Of a stretch of 64,000 nt of DNA, positions 18,929 through 28,268 are shown in pieces. This DNA comes from an uncultured Opitutaceae bacterium (GTDB lineage Bacteria > Verrucomicrobiota > Verrucomicrobiia > Opitutales > Opitutaceae). The stretch covers positions 1-64,000 of the forward strand of contig CALAOT010000003.1 of assembly GCA_937889545.1 (NCBI GenBank), given 5' to 3'. Made by a program: the position numbers and the translations under genes. Under the pieces are notes generated by a model. The model worked only from the letters and a program-made list of their open reading frames with translations, had not been told where the DNA came from and did no database searches. Numbering within the stretch: the first letter of the stretch is position 1; the number at the start of each line of letters is the position of its first letter.

Positions 18929-19890
18929 GGCTTGGGCTCCGGTTCGAACTCGATGAGGGTAGGCTCGCGCACCTCGACTTTTCCCTCCGGGACCCGCGTC
19001 CTCATGAGCCCGTGGCTGTCCTGGCCGAAATACTTTGAGGCATACTGGGCCATCACGGGCAGGGCCTTGTCGAACTGATTGCGCCGCTCGCTGATGCTGA
19101 AGCGCGTTTCCCAAAGGAGCTTGTGCTTCTTCTGCTTCCACAAGAGCTGGAAGTCATAGGCCATGAGGACCACGAAATACCGGTTCTCCTCGATCTCCGA
19201 AACCAGGTCGTCCCGATCCCCGCCAAAGGCGGTTCCCCGGACGTAGTTCCCGTACTCGGATACAAACACCCGCTCGGAGTCGTAGCCCAGCATCAGGGCG
19301 TTCCGAAAATCGGTTCGGTCGCGCTGCCGGTTCACCATCATGAGCATGATCATGGCCGCTGACCATCTGGCATCGTCGCCGCCCCCGCCCGTCGTGGAGT
19401 TGCCGCTGCTCAAGGCATGGTAGCCCTTCGAGGAGGTATCGGCCTTGGGCGTGCCCATGCTCACCGACGCCTCCCTGAACTGCTCGTACGCCATCGAGTC
19501 GGTATACGGCTCGGGAACGGCGGTTGTCCCCCAGTAGACCATGATCAGGAGCCTTGTCTTGCTTGGGTCTCTCGCCGGAATATAATTTTGGCCCGCCAAC
19601 GGTCCGGCAATGACTCGCGCGACGTCCGTGAAATGAAGCTTGTCGATCGTGGCATCGCTTATCTCGCCGCCCCAACTTCCCCCTTCCCCAAAGGAATAGA
19701 ATTCCGGTTGGAACGAACCATCGTGAAGCCTGGTGCGGACGTAGTCGCTGCTCACCTTTGACGCCACGGCGGTGACGCCCACGACGTCGTCTGCAGCGCG
19801 GGCGGGCGGGCGGCCAAGCAGCACCATGCCGAAGACGGCGACGACCGAGAGGAGGGTGGCGCCGGGCAGGACCGCTTCGGGCGGTTTCAT
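18925..19890 (-). CDS. Secreted hypothetical protein, paralogue B of a tandem pair
   Basis: 321 residues from ATG 19890 (an ATG at 19899 adds three residues). The signal peptide runs through LLSVVAVFGMVLLGRPPARAA. It shares DGSFQPEFYSFGEGG, LAGQNYIPARDPSKTRLLIMVYWGTT, YFVVLMAYDFQLLW and LLWETRFSISERRNQF...FGQDSHGLMR with the next gene, so the two arose by tandem duplication followed by strong divergence. It carries an extra Gly/Ser-rich insert (SGNSTTGGGGDD) absent from the other copy. It is the first gene of the pair and its stop overlaps the start of the second. The function is unknown. Confidence 0.75.
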   Translation of the reverse strand: MKPPEAVLPGATLLSVVAVFGMVLLGRPPARAADDVVGVTAVASKVSSDYVRTRLHDGSFQPEFYSFGEGGSWGGEISDATIDKLHFTDVARVIAGPLAGQNYIPARDPSKTRLLIMVYWGTTAVPEPYTDSMAYEQFREASVSMGTPKADTSSKGYHALSSGNSTTGGGGDDARWSAAMIMLMMVNRQRDRTDFRNALMLGYDSERVFVSEYGNYVRGTAFGGDRDDLVSEIEENRYFVVLMAYDFQLLWKQKKHKLLWETRFSISERRNQFDKALPVMAQYASKYFGQDSHGLMRTRVPEGKVEVREPTLIEFEPEPKP

Positions 19891-20184
19891 GGGCCGCATG
19901 CAAACCGACATCGGGGGACGTGTCGAGAGCCGAGCCGGTCCCGGAACCCGCAGAGGGCCAGTCGCCGGCGGCCCCCGACGCGGGCTCGGCTGCCATGCAT
20001 GGCAGGGCATCCGATCCCCGCAGGCGGAGCACCCCAGGGGATCGCATGGGGTCGTGCGATCTCCATCCGCCGGGAGGCTTTATCCCGGGCTCAAACCCAA
20101 TATAGCGTTGCCCCCGCGGCATTTGAGGTCCGGATATGCGAAGCTACGCCCCATGGCCGAAGACCCCTCCTCCCGTCGCCCTTC

Positions 20185-22221
20185 ATGAAGCTCGCGCTTG
20201 CCGCATTCCTCGCCGCCACCGGCCCCGCCGCGACGCTCCTGGCCGAGGATGTGCCTGACCTCAAGCGGAACACGCCCGTTCCGGCCGGACAGCAGATTCC
20301 GGTGGCCGATTTCTTCCGGCCCGCCCTGCTCCGGGAGCCGAAGCTGAGCCCGTCGGGCACCCACATCGCGGCCATCGTCACGGCCGGCGAGGACAACAGA
20401 CTGCTCCTCGTGTATGACGTGAAGACCCAGAAATACGACATCCTTGGCCAGAGCGGGGACACGGACGTGAACGACGTCCACTGGCTGAACGACAAGCGGC
20501 TCGTGTTCCAGTTGTCGACGCAGAAGCTGTACGGAATCGGCCTGTTCGCGGCGGATGTAGGCGACCTGACCGCCACCTACCCCATTCTCCAGTACTGCGG
20601 CTCGAGCCTGATTGCGGTTCCGAGGGCCGATCGCCTCAGCCCCCTCGTCTGGAACAGCATGGACCAGTTCCAGCCCCCCTGGCGGGACATGGGCGCTGTC
20701 CTCGTCACCTCCAGCATGGTTTCAAGGACCAAGGGTGTGAATCTGCTCACGGCCTCGCTCGAGGCCCGGGCGGCCCTCATGCAGCCTGTGCGCGAGAACA
20801 ACGATGGCCACATACTCGATCGCTATCCGGTGCCGGGAGGCGGGGACACGGTCGGCTATATTGCCGACAAGGACGGGATCCTCGCCTTTTCCCAAACGTC
20901 GCAGAACGGGATCATCTCGCTGAACCGGCTGGCGGGCGGGACGTGGGTCCGCTGCCCGGTGGACATGGACCATTGGGCGTTATTCGGCTGCGGGAACAGG
21001 CCCGGCGAGCTGGCCGCGCGGCCGCCGCACATGGAGGGGAAGCCCAGCCCGCTCGTGCTCCTCGACGGCGCAACCGGCAAGGCCGGGGAAACCCTTGTCG
21101 ACGACAAGGGCTACGATTTTGTCGGAGGCGTGTACCGCGACCCCGTGTCGGGCGAGATCATCGGGGCGACGGCGCAGCGCGAGGGGCCCCACACGATCTG
21201 GTTCGACGAGGCCTATCAGAAGTTCCAGGGGACCCTGAACCGGTCATTTCCGGGCCTTGTGGTGCGCATCATCGGAAGCAACGAGGCGCAGGACTTCTTC
21301 CTCGTCGCGGCCTATTCCGACCGGCAGCCCACGATGTACAACTGGGTCGATTTCAAGAGGCACACGTCGGGCCTCTTCGAGCAATCGGCCCCATGGATCG
21401 ATCCGAAGCGAATGCAGCCGGAAAGCATCATCCGGTTCAAGACGCGGGACGGCCGCCAGCTTGACGCCTACCTCACCCTGCCCGCCGGCGCCTCAAAGGG
21501 GCGCCCGGCGCCGCTGGTGGTCGTGCCGCACGGCGGGCCCTGGGCGCGGGACAACTGGGGTTTCGACCCGGAGGCCCAGTTTCTCGCCAGCCGCGGCTAT
21601 GCCGTCCTGAAGCCCAACTACCGGGCCAGCCCGGGCTACGCCTGGATGTTTCCCGAAAGGGACCAGTGGGAGTTTGTGAAGATGAGCCACGACGTCACGG
21701 ATGCGACGAAGGCGGTCATAGCGACCGGGCTGGTCGACCCCGGCCGGGTCGCAATCATGGGGGGGTCGTTCGGCGGGTACCTGGCGCTCGAGGGCGTGGT
21801 CGACGAACCGTCGCTCTACCGCTGCGCGGTGGCGATCTCCGGGGTGTTTGACTGGGAGCAGCTGATCCGCGACCGGAAATACGACTACACCAAGTTCGAC
21901 TGGTGGTACGCGACGCTGCTGCGCCGCCTCGGGGACCCCAGGAGCGAACCGGCCAAGTTCGAAGCCCTCGCGCCCGTGAGGCACATCGACCGGGTGCGGG
22001 TGCCGGTGTTCGTCACCCATGGCGGAGACGATCCGGTCGCCGACATAGGGCAGTCCACGCGCCTGCTCTCGGAGCTGAAGAAGAACAACGTGCCCAATGA
22101 TTCCTACATCGTCGGCTCCGAGGGCCACGGCATGCTGCACTTCGCCCACAGGGTGGAGCAGTATTCCAGGATCGAGGCGTTCCTGGCGAAGAACATGGCG
22201 CCCGCCGCCGCGGCGCAATAG
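20185..22221 (+). CDS. S9-family prolyl oligopeptidase-like serine peptidase, exported
   Basis: 678 residues from ATG 20185, giving the signal peptide MKLALAAFLAATGPAATLLA; the longer open frame upstream has no coding character. A beta-propeller-like N-terminal half precedes the alpha/beta-hydrolase domain from about residue 430 (LPAGASKGRPAPLVVVPHGGP). The catalytic triad is intact: Ser528 in GGSFGGY, an Asp near 615 in THGGDDPVAD and His648 in EGHGML. The family cleaves peptides or acyl-peptides, often after Pro. Length is normal for the exported S9C-like group of Gram-negatives. No operon partner. Confidence 0.92.
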   Translation: MKLALAAFLAATGPAATLLAEDVPDLKRNTPVPAGQQIPVADFFRPALLREPKLSPSGTHIAAIVTAGEDNRLLLVYDVKTQKYDILGQSGDTDVNDVHWLNDKRLVFQLSTQKLYGIGLFAADVGDLTATYPILQYCGSSLIAVPRADRLSPLVWNSMDQFQPPWRDMGAVLVTSSMVSRTKGVNLLTASLEARAALMQPVRENNDGHILDRYPVPGGGDTVGYIADKDGILAFSQTSQNGIISLNRLAGGTWVRCPVDMDHWALFGCGNRPGELAARPPHMEGKPSPLVLLDGATGKAGETLVDDKGYDFVGGVYRDPVSGEIIGATAQREGPHTIWFDEAYQKFQGTLNRSFPGLVVRIIGSNEAQDFFLVAAYSDRQPTMYNWVDFKRHTSGLFEQSAPWIDPKRMQPESIIRFKTRDGRQLDAYLTLPAGASKGRPAPLVVVPHGGPWARDNWGFDPEAQFLASRGYAVLKPNYRASPGYAWMFPERDQWEFVKMSHDVTDATKAVIATGLVDPGRVAIMGGSFGGYLALEGVVDEPSLYRCAVAISGVFDWEQLIRDRKYDYTKFDWWYATLLRRLGDPRSEPAKFEALAPVRHIDRVRVPVFVTHGGDDPVADIGQSTRLLSELKKNNVPNDSYIVGSEGHGMLHFAHRVEQYSRIEAFLAKNMAPAAAAQ

Positions 22222-22308
22222 GCCGGCGCCCGCGCGGAAGGCGCCGCTCGGCGGCGGACCTGGAAGGCTTAAATTGACCGCGCGCCGGCGTTCAGGGAAG
22301 GTTGCCCC

Positions 22309-23784
22309 ATGCCGCAACCGGACGAACAGGGGCACCGCACCCGCCTGCAGAGGATCGCCCACCGCGTGATGCTCGAGAGGGGGCTGGCCCCGGACTTCAC
22401 GCCGGAGGCGCTGGCCGAGCTCAACGCCATCCGCGGGCCCGCGGCCAGTGCCGGGGCGCCGGCCCGCGACCTGCGGGGGCTCCTGTGGTGCTCGATCGAC
22501 AACGACGACTCGCGCGACCTGGACCAGCTCTCCGTGGCCGAGCCCCTGGCGGGCGGGTCGGTCAAGCTGATGGTGGCCATTGCCGAGGTCGGCGCGCTGG
22601 TGAGGCAGGCGTCGGCCATCGACGACCACGCCCGGAAGAACACCACCTCGGTCTACACCGCCGGGGGAATATTCCCGATGCTGCCCGAGAAGCTCTCCAC
22701 GGACCTCACCTCGCTCGGCCTCGGCTGCGACCGCATCGCCATCGTGGTCGAGATGGTCTTTGGCCGGGACGGGGCGCTGGCGAAGTCCGACGTCTACGAG
22801 GCGACCGTGAGGAACCGGGCCAAGCTGGCCTACGACAGCGTGGCGGCGTGGCTGGAGGGGACCGGGCCGATGCCCCAGGCGATCGGGGCCGTAGCCGGGC
22901 TCGACGGGAACATCAGGCTCCAGCACCGCATGGCCCAGGTGCTCCGGGCGCTCCGCCACATGCGCGGCGCCCTGTCCCTCCAGACCGTCCAGGCGCGGGC
23001 CGTCTTCGACGGGGAGACCCTCCAGGACCTCAAGGCGGATGATAGCAACGTGGCCAAGAACCTGATCGAGGAGCTGATGGTCGCGTCCAACGGCGTGACC
23101 GCGCGCTACCTCGCGGCGAGGAAGTTCCCGTCGGTGCGTCGCGTGGTCCGCACCCCCGAGCGCTGGGACCGGATCGTCGAGCTGGCGGCGGAGAGGGGCG
23201 CGACGCTGCCCGAGGCGCCCGACGGCGTCGCCCTCGAGGAGTTCCTGGTGGCCGCGATGAAGGCGGACCCCGCGTATTTCCCCGACCTGTCCCTGTGCGT
23301 CATCAAGCTGCTCGGCAGGGGCGAATACGTCGTCGAGGCGCCGGGGGGCGACGCGCCCGGGCACTTTGGCCTGGCGGTCAAGGACTACGCCCACTCCACA
23401 GCACCGAACCGCCGGTTCCCCGACCTGATCATCCAGCGCCTGCTCACGGCGGCCATGGCGGGATCCCCCCCGCCGTACGGGACCGACGAGCTGGCGGGGC
23501 TGGCCCAGCACTGCACGGAGCAGGAGCACGAGGCCAAGAAGGTCGAGCGGCAGGTGGTCAAGTCCGCGGCCGCGCTGCTGCTGGCGCCCAGGATCGGGGA
23601 GAAGTTCGACGCCACCGTCACCGGCGCAGGCGAGAAGGGCTTCTGGGTCCGCCTTTTCCAGCCGCCGATAGAGGGGAAGCTGGAGAAGGGGTTCGAGGGC
23701 CGGAAGGTCGGCGACCGGCTCCGAGTGCAGCTCGTGCGCACGGACGTGGAGCGCGGCTACATCGACTTCGTCCGCGCGGGGTGA
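22309..23784 (+). CDS. RNB-domain ribonuclease (RNase II/R superfamily, compact form)
   Basis: 491 residues. The RNB catalytic segment IDNDDSRDLDQ gives three of the four classical Asp positions, with Gln in place of the last; this DLDQ form recurs in a compact bacterial subfamily. Further blocks are GGIFPMLPEKLSTDLTSL, IEELMVASNGVTARYL and YAHSTAPNRRFPDLIIQRLL. There are no N-terminal cold-shock domains and only a short S1-like C-terminal strand set (GEKFDATVTGAGEKGFWVRL), so the protein is smaller than RNase R (about 700-800). It is a predicted 3'-5' exoribonuclease acting on RNA in the cytoplasm. Confidence 0.88.
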   Translation: MPQPDEQGHRTRLQRIAHRVMLERGLAPDFTPEALAELNAIRGPAASAGAPARDLRGLLWCSIDNDDSRDLDQLSVAEPLAGGSVKLMVAIAEVGALVRQASAIDDHARKNTTSVYTAGGIFPMLPEKLSTDLTSLGLGCDRIAIVVEMVFGRDGALAKSDVYEATVRNRAKLAYDSVAAWLEGTGPMPQAIGAVAGLDGNIRLQHRMAQVLRALRHMRGALSLQTVQARAVFDGETLQDLKADDSNVAKNLIEELMVASNGVTARYLAARKFPSVRRVVRTPERWDRIVELAAERGATLPEAPDGVALEEFLVAAMKADPAYFPDLSLCVIKLLGRGEYVVEAPGGDAPGHFGLAVKDYAHSTAPNRRFPDLIIQRLLTAAMAGSPPPYGTDELAGLAQHCTEQEHEAKKVERQVVKSAAALLLAPRIGEKFDATVTGAGEKGFWVRLFQPPIEGKLEKGFEGRKVGDRLRVQLVRTDVERGYIDFVRAG

Positions 23785-24041
23785 CCGGGAGGGCCGCCGG
23801 CCCCGGGCGGCCTCGTTGCCGGCGCAGGGCGCTGCGCCTGGTGTTGCGGTTCCGCCGCCGGCGTGTCACCTTTCCGGCTGGCCGGCGTCTCTCTGTGTTG
23901 GGTGAACGAGGATACTCAAATGAATCGGCTGGATCCAAGAGGGCGGAGGAGCAACCGCCGCGGACGTTTTTTGGGGAACAGAGGCCGTGCGCCGCTGGTC
24001 CAACGGGCATGAGGGGTTTGAATCGCAAAGTCTTTACCACC

Positions 24042-24791
24042 ATGAATGCAAGAATTCGAATCATCCTGTCGGCTGGGGCGTGCATCGCCGCGAGCGCATT
24101 GGCCCTGGGGGCCGCCTCGGCCGCGTCCGCTGCCGAGAATCCGGCGGCGGCCGTCGACAACCAGGTGATGGGGCCGCCCCCCTCACCGGCCCATGTCTGG
24201 ATGTCCGGCCATTGGAACAGTGAGGGCGGGCAATGGAGGTGGGTCGCGGGTCACTGGGACCTGCCGCCGGCCCAGAACGCCGTCTGGGTCCCCGGGCACT
24301 GGATCCAGGGGAGCGGCGGATGGGTCTGGGTGAACGGCGCGTGGAATGTCGCCGAGACCCCCCAGTCTCCCTCGGCGCCGCCGCAGCCCCCGGGTGCGCC
24401 GGGGCAGAACCCGAACGTGGCGCCCGCCCAGGGCGGCCAGGCCGTGCCGATGCCCTCCGCTCCGGCGCCCTACGTCGCCGAGCAATATGGCCCGAACGGG
24501 CAGGTGCCGACAATCTACCAGGCGCCGACCGAGACCTACTATCCCCCCATCGACTACAGCGCGACCTATCCCGGCTACTACTGGGACGGGGCCGCCTGGG
24601 CCTGGGGCGTATACCCGGCCTTCGGCATCGGCCTCGGCTGGTGGGGTCCCGGTTACTGGGGCTGGGGGCGCGGCGGCTGGGGTTACGGGCACGGCGGCAG
24701 GGGTTACGGGCACGGCTACGGAGCCTCGCACCGCGGCAGCTTTGTCGGGCATGGGGGCGCCGGCCACCTCGGCGGCTTGCATATCCGTTAG
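24042..24791 (+). CDS. Secreted YXWGXW-repeat protein, Gly/Tyr/His-rich
   Basis: 249 residues from ATG 24042 (an ATG at 24009 adds eleven residues). The signal peptide is ILSAGACIAASALALGAASAASAA. Residues about 48-110 carry the repeated WxxGHW units (VWMSGHWNSEGG, WRWVAGHWDLPP, VWVPGHWIQGSGG, VWVNGAW), the signature of the YXWGXW family found in envelope proteins. The C terminus is Gly/Tyr/Trp/His-rich (GWGYGHGGRGYGHGYG), perhaps metal-binding or structural. The molecular role is unknown. The 257 bp upstream hold no gene but contain a GC-rich inverted repeat (GGCCGCC / GGCGGCC near 23796-23816) just after the RNase stop that may end transcription. Confidence 0.8.
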   Translation: MNARIRIILSAGACIAASALALGAASAASAAENPAAAVDNQVMGPPPSPAHVWMSGHWNSEGGQWRWVAGHWDLPPAQNAVWVPGHWIQGSGGWVWVNGAWNVAETPQSPSAPPQPPGAPGQNPNVAPAQGGQAVPMPSAPAPYVAEQYGPNGQVPTIYQAPTETYYPPIDYSATYPGYYWDGAAWAWGVYPAFGIGLGWWGPGYWGWGRGGWGYGHGGRGYGHGYGASHRGSFVGHGGAGHLGGLHIR

Positions 24792-24860
24792 GCGCCCGCC
24801 GGAACCGGGCCCGGGTCCCGCCTGACCCGAGCTCGATCGTTCAGCAAGGCCCGACGGCGC

Positions 24861-25655
24861 CTAGCGCTTGCCGGAGAGCTCCTCGATGCTCTTCTTCAGG
24901 AACGGGGCGAACAGGTCGATCGGCACGGGCAGGAAGGTCGTCGTGTTGTGGACGCTGGAAATCTCGCGCATCGTCTGTAGGAACCTCAGTTGCAGCGCGA
25001 TCGGCTGCTCGTTGATCATCGAGGCGGCCTGCACCAGCTTCTCCGCGGCCTGGTACTCGCCCTCGGCGTTGATGACCTTCGCCCGGCGCTCGCGCTCGCT
25101 TTCGGCCTGCTTCGCCATGGTGCGCTTCATGTCCTCCGGCGGGGCGACGTCCCGCACCTCGACGGCGGTCACCTTCACGCCCCACGGATCGGTGTGGCGG
25201 TCGACAACCTCCTGCAGCGTCTGGTTGATCTTGTCGCGGCGGCCGAGCAGGTCGTCGAGCTCGGCCTGGCCCAGCACGCTGCGCAGCGTGGTCTGCGCGA
25301 TGAGCGACGTCGCCTTCAGGAAGTTCTCGACCCTGATGACGGCCGCAACCGGGTCCACGACCCGAAAGTACACCACGGCGTCCACCGTCACCGAGACATT
25401 GTCGCGCGTCATGATCTCCTGCTTGGGGACGTCGATCGTGACCACGCGCAGGTCCATCCGCACCATGCGGTCGACCATGGGGATCAGCAGCACGAGGGCC
25501 GGCCCCTTGGCCCTCAGGAGCTTTCCGAGTCGGAACACGACCGCGCGCTCGTACTCGCGCAGGATACGGACCGCGGAGGGCAGCACCACTATCGCCAGAA
25601 TTACGAGGGGAACGAGCCATTTGAGCAGATCCATTGTCTTTTCCGCCGCTTCCAT
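24861..25655 (-). CDS. Slipin (SPFH/stomatin family) membrane protein
   Basis: 264 residues. One N-terminal hydrophobic hairpin or helix (LLKWLVPLVILAIVVLPSAV) precedes the SPFH domain: ILREYERAVVFRLGKLL, DVPKQEIMTRDNVSVTVDAVVYFRV, TTLRSVLGQAELDDLLGRRDKIN and WGVKVTAVEVRDVAPPEDMKR. A coiled-coil region (QAESERERRAKVINAEGEYQAAEKL) follows. Slipins form membrane-associated oligomeric rings and are often encoded with NfeD; the nfeD gene lies 9 bp upstream. It is not the truncated prohibitin-like YqfA. Confidence 0.93.
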   Translation of the reverse strand: MEAAEKTMDLLKWLVPLVILAIVVLPSAVRILREYERAVVFRLGKLLRAKGPALVLLIPMVDRMVRMDLRVVTIDVPKQEIMTRDNVSVTVDAVVYFRVVDPVAAVIRVENFLKATSLIAQTTLRSVLGQAELDDLLGRRDKINQTLQEVVDRHTDPWGVKVTAVEVRDVAPPEDMKRTMAKQAESERERRAKVINAEGEYQAAEKLVQAASMINEQPIALQLRFLQTMREISSVHNTTTFLPVPIDLFAPFLKKSIEELSGKR

Positions 25656-25664
25656 AATCGCCTC

Positions 25665-26939
25665 CTAGTGTTTGGGTTTGACCTTCAAGACGAGGCCGTC
25701 GATGCCCACGATCTCGACGGGTTGGCCCTCGGCAACCGGGGTCTCGCTGCGGCCGCTCCAGTACTCGCCCTCCACGAGGACCCGGCCGGCGTCCCGGTCG
25801 ATGCCCGCGAGGGCCGGGATGACCCTGCCGATCATGGTCTCGCGGCCGATCCTCACCGGGAACCGCTGCGCCCGCAGCCCGGCGCCGACGACAAAGAGGA
25901 AAAAGGCCGCGGTGACCAGCGTGGCGGGAATGATCGTCGCCAGCGACAGCTGGAATCCGGGCCCGGCCTGGTCGAAGAAAAGCAGCGAGCCGACGAAGAA
26001 GGAGACGACCCCGCCGAAGGTCAGGATGCCATGGGTGGGCGCGAAGACGTCGATGATGAACAGCGCGAGGGCGAGGATGACCAGCGCCAGGCCTGCCACA
26101 CTGACCGGCACGATCGACGCCATGTAGAGGAGGATGAACGCGATCGCTCCCGCGACTCCCGGCAGGATCGCGCCCGGGCTGGTCAGCTCGCCGATGATCC
26201 CGTAGACCGCGATCAGCATGAGGACGAACATGACCTCGGGCCGCCACAGCATCTGGAACAGCTTCTCGCGGGCGAGCATCGGGATGGGGGCCGTCTCGGC
26301 GCCTGCGGTGCTCAGCCTGCGCCCGCCCGCCTGCCTCCCGTCGAGCTGCTTGAGCAGGTCGGGCATGTCCCGGGCGATGATCTCGACGACCCCGAGCTCG
26401 AGCGCCTTCTCCGCCGTGACGCTCGCGCTCTCGCGCACCGCGGACTTGGCCCAGTCGACGTTGCGGTGGTGCTTGGCGGCGATGGACTCGATGAAGCTCG
26501 CCCCGAAGCTTTCGAGCTTCTTCGCCATCACGTCGTCCGGCTTTGACTCGTCGATCCCGCCCAGCGAGACGGGGTGGGCAGCGCCGATCGTGCTGTGGGG
26601 CGCCATCGCCGCCACGTCGGCGGCCAGTGTGATGAAGCAGCCCGCGCTGCCGGCGCTGGCCCCCTCGGGCTCGACATAGACGACCACCGGCACGGTCGAC
26701 GCGTAGAAAGCCTGCACGATCTGCTTCGTGGAGTCGAGCAGCCCGCTTGGGGTGTCGAGCCGGACGACCAGGCATTCGGCCTTGTCCGCCGCGGCCTGCC
26801 TGATCGAGCGCGACACGTAGTCGGCGGTTGCCGGCCCGATTGGGCCATTGATCCCGATCAGGTCCACCCGCCCCGCCGCTGCGCCGGGCATCGGGCAGGC
26901 AACCAGAACGGCGGCCGCAATGGGGAGCCAGCGTTTCAT
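25665..26939 (-). CDS. NfeD-family membrane serine protease (ClpP-like)
   Basis: 424 residues with a signal peptide (LPIAAAVLVACPMPGAAAG). The N-terminal half is the ClpP/crotonase-fold protease domain, with the nucleophile expected at Ser95 in PEGASAGSAG. The middle is four or five transmembrane helices (for example VMFVLMLIAVYGIIGELTS, VAGLALVILALALFIIDVF). The C-terminal part is the OB-fold NfeD domain (IGRVIPALAGIDRDAGRVLVEGEYW...PVEIVGIDGLVLKV). Full-length NfeD cleaves slipin near its hydrophobic C terminus in archaeal studies. The slipin gene is next in the operon, which fits that partnership. Confidence 0.93.
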   Translation of the reverse strand: MKRWLPIAAAVLVACPMPGAAAGRVDLIGINGPIGPATADYVSRSIRQAAADKAECLVVRLDTPSGLLDSTKQIVQAFYASTVPVVVYVEPEGASAGSAGCFITLAADVAAMAPHSTIGAAHPVSLGGIDESKPDDVMAKKLESFGASFIESIAAKHHRNVDWAKSAVRESASVTAEKALELGVVEIIARDMPDLLKQLDGRQAGGRRLSTAGAETAPIPMLAREKLFQMLWRPEVMFVLMLIAVYGIIGELTSPGAILPGVAGAIAFILLYMASIVPVSVAGLALVILALALFIIDVFAPTHGILTFGGVVSFFVGSLLFFDQAGPGFQLSLATIIPATLVTAAFFLFVVGAGLRAQRFPVRIGRETMIGRVIPALAGIDRDAGRVLVEGEYWSGRSETPVAEGQPVEIVGIDGLVLKVKPKH

Positions 26940-27021
26940 TTCAGCCTCGCTGGAGACGATGCAAGTATAGGTGCGCCGCCATCAAAACCAACCCGTTTGC
27001 TCGCCCCGGCTCCCGCCGGCG

Positions 27022-27753
27022 TCACGCCATGCGCCCGAGGAAAAGCTCCGTCGTGTAATCCATCCGGACAACGCCCTCCCTGCGGCAGCGCTCGAACAGC
27101 TCCTGCAGGGCCCCCATCATAGGGCCGTGCCGGGGATGTCCCTCCTTGGGCGCATACGACGACGAGAGCAGCCGCCCCCTCAGGCCCTCGAAGTCCATAG
27201 TCTGGGAATTCCCGAAGCACTCCTTCCCCCACCCGCCGGCGCCGAAGAACGCGTCGAGGCGTCCCGCCGCCCCGACGCTCTCACGGCGCACGCGCCGAAA
27301 ATCGGTCCCGAATTGCTCCTTGATCCGCTCGTAGCCGATGGAGAAATCGGAACCCCCGGCGATCGCGGTGTTCCAGATCAGTGCGCACCAGCCGCCCGCG
27401 GCCAGAATCCGCCTGAACTCCCGCCGCGTCCCGGCGGGATCAAACCAATGGAAGGCCTGGGCGCAGGTGACCAGCGAAACCGAATGGTCCTCCAGCCCGG
27501 TCGCCTCCGCGGTGCCCTTCACGCTGACGAAGTTTGCCCGGGAGCGGAGCTCGGCCTCCGCGGCGCCCCGCATCGTATCGTTCGGCTCGACGGCGAAGAC
27601 CCTCGCGCCTTCGTCCAGGAGCAGGCGGGTGAAAATTCCGGTGCCGGATCCCACGTCCGCCACAACGCTCGTCTGCGCCAGCCCTGCCTTCGAGCGGAGC
27701 GCGCGGATCAGGCCGGCCGGGTAGCCCGGCCGGTAACGGACGTAATCCTCCAC
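27022..27753 (-). CDS. Class I SAM-dependent methyltransferase (start uncertain)
   Basis: 243 residues from GTG 27753. SAM-binding motif I is VVADVGSGTGIFTRLLL, the acidic end of strand 2 is VFAVEPNDTMR, and post-motifs are CAQAFHWFDP and FRRILAAGGWCALIWNT, typical of the methyltransferase-11 group. The start is odd: the conserved family N terminus RFSDRVEDYVRYRPGYP begins about five codons before the GTG (near 27768), and no in-frame ATG, GTG or TTG exists between 27753 and the end of the neighbouring gene. A CTG (27774), ACG (27807) or ATT (27846) start would keep the whole motif. The substrate is unknown. It lies downstream of the DUF167 gene. Confidence 0.85.
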   Translation of the reverse strand: MEDYVRYRPGYPAGLIRALRSKAGLAQTSVVADVGSGTGIFTRLLLDEGARVFAVEPNDTMRGAAEAELRSRANFVSVKGTAEATGLEDHSVSLVTCAQAFHWFDPAGTRREFRRILAAGGWCALIWNTAIAGGSDFSIGYERIKEQFGTDFRRVRRESVGAAGRLDAFFGAGGWGKECFGNSQTMDFEGLRGRLLSSSYAPKEGHPRHGPMMGALQELFERCRREGVVRMDYTTELFLGRMA

Positions 27754-27854
27754 GCGGTCCGAGAACCGCCGCAGGGGGTCGAGATCGGATGATTCGGGTG
27801 CGCTCGTGACCGCCGATCCTCCCGAAACCCGGCCGGGCGCCGCAATCCCGGAAG

Positions 27855-28184
27855 TCAGGGCCCGGCGCGGGCGTCCAGGCGGGCGCGAACCTCGGCGGGC
27901 GTCAGGCCCCGTATCTCGACCACCTTCGCCCGGGACTTGGCGCCCTGGACGACCCCGATGGCGCCCCTAGGCAGGCCGAGCGAACGGGCAAGGAACTCCC
28001 GCAGGGCCTCGTTGGCCCGGCCGTCGAGCGCGGGCGCGCGGACCCTGACCTTGAGCGCGTCGCCGACCCAGCCGGCGATCGCGTCCCGGGGGGCATTGGG
28101 AATCGCCTTCACGGCGAGGCGGCAGGACACCGGCACGGGGGAAGCGTCGCCTCGCCGGCGAGCCGGCGTCAAGCGCACTGGCAA
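27855..28184 (-). CDS. DUF167 / YggU-family small protein
   Basis: Up to 109 residues from a TTG at 28184; a GTG at 28130 just before [15 protein letters not shown] is an equally likely start and gives about 91 residues, closer to the family norm. Family blocks are [60 protein letters not shown]. Members are small cytoplasmic alpha/beta proteins with no established biochemical role. It is divergent from the YjbQ gene (84 bp apart) and upstream of the methyltransferase. Confidence 0.85.
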   Translation of the reverse strand: MPVRLTPARRRGDASPVPVSCRLAVKAIPNAPRDAIAGWVGDALKVRVRAPALDGRANEALREFLARSLGLPRGAIGVVQGAKSRAKVVEIRGLTPAEVRARLDARAGP

Positions 28185-28268
28185 ACCCGGGGCGGGCCCG
28201 GCCTCCTTGGCGGGCGGCGATTAAAAGGCTTGCGCCCGGCCGCGGGGCGTAAGGGAACAGATCGAGCG

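Noticed and set aside
19999-20184. Longer N terminus for the S9 peptidase
   Set aside because: The signal peptide begins at ATG 20185 and the upstream extension has no coding character.
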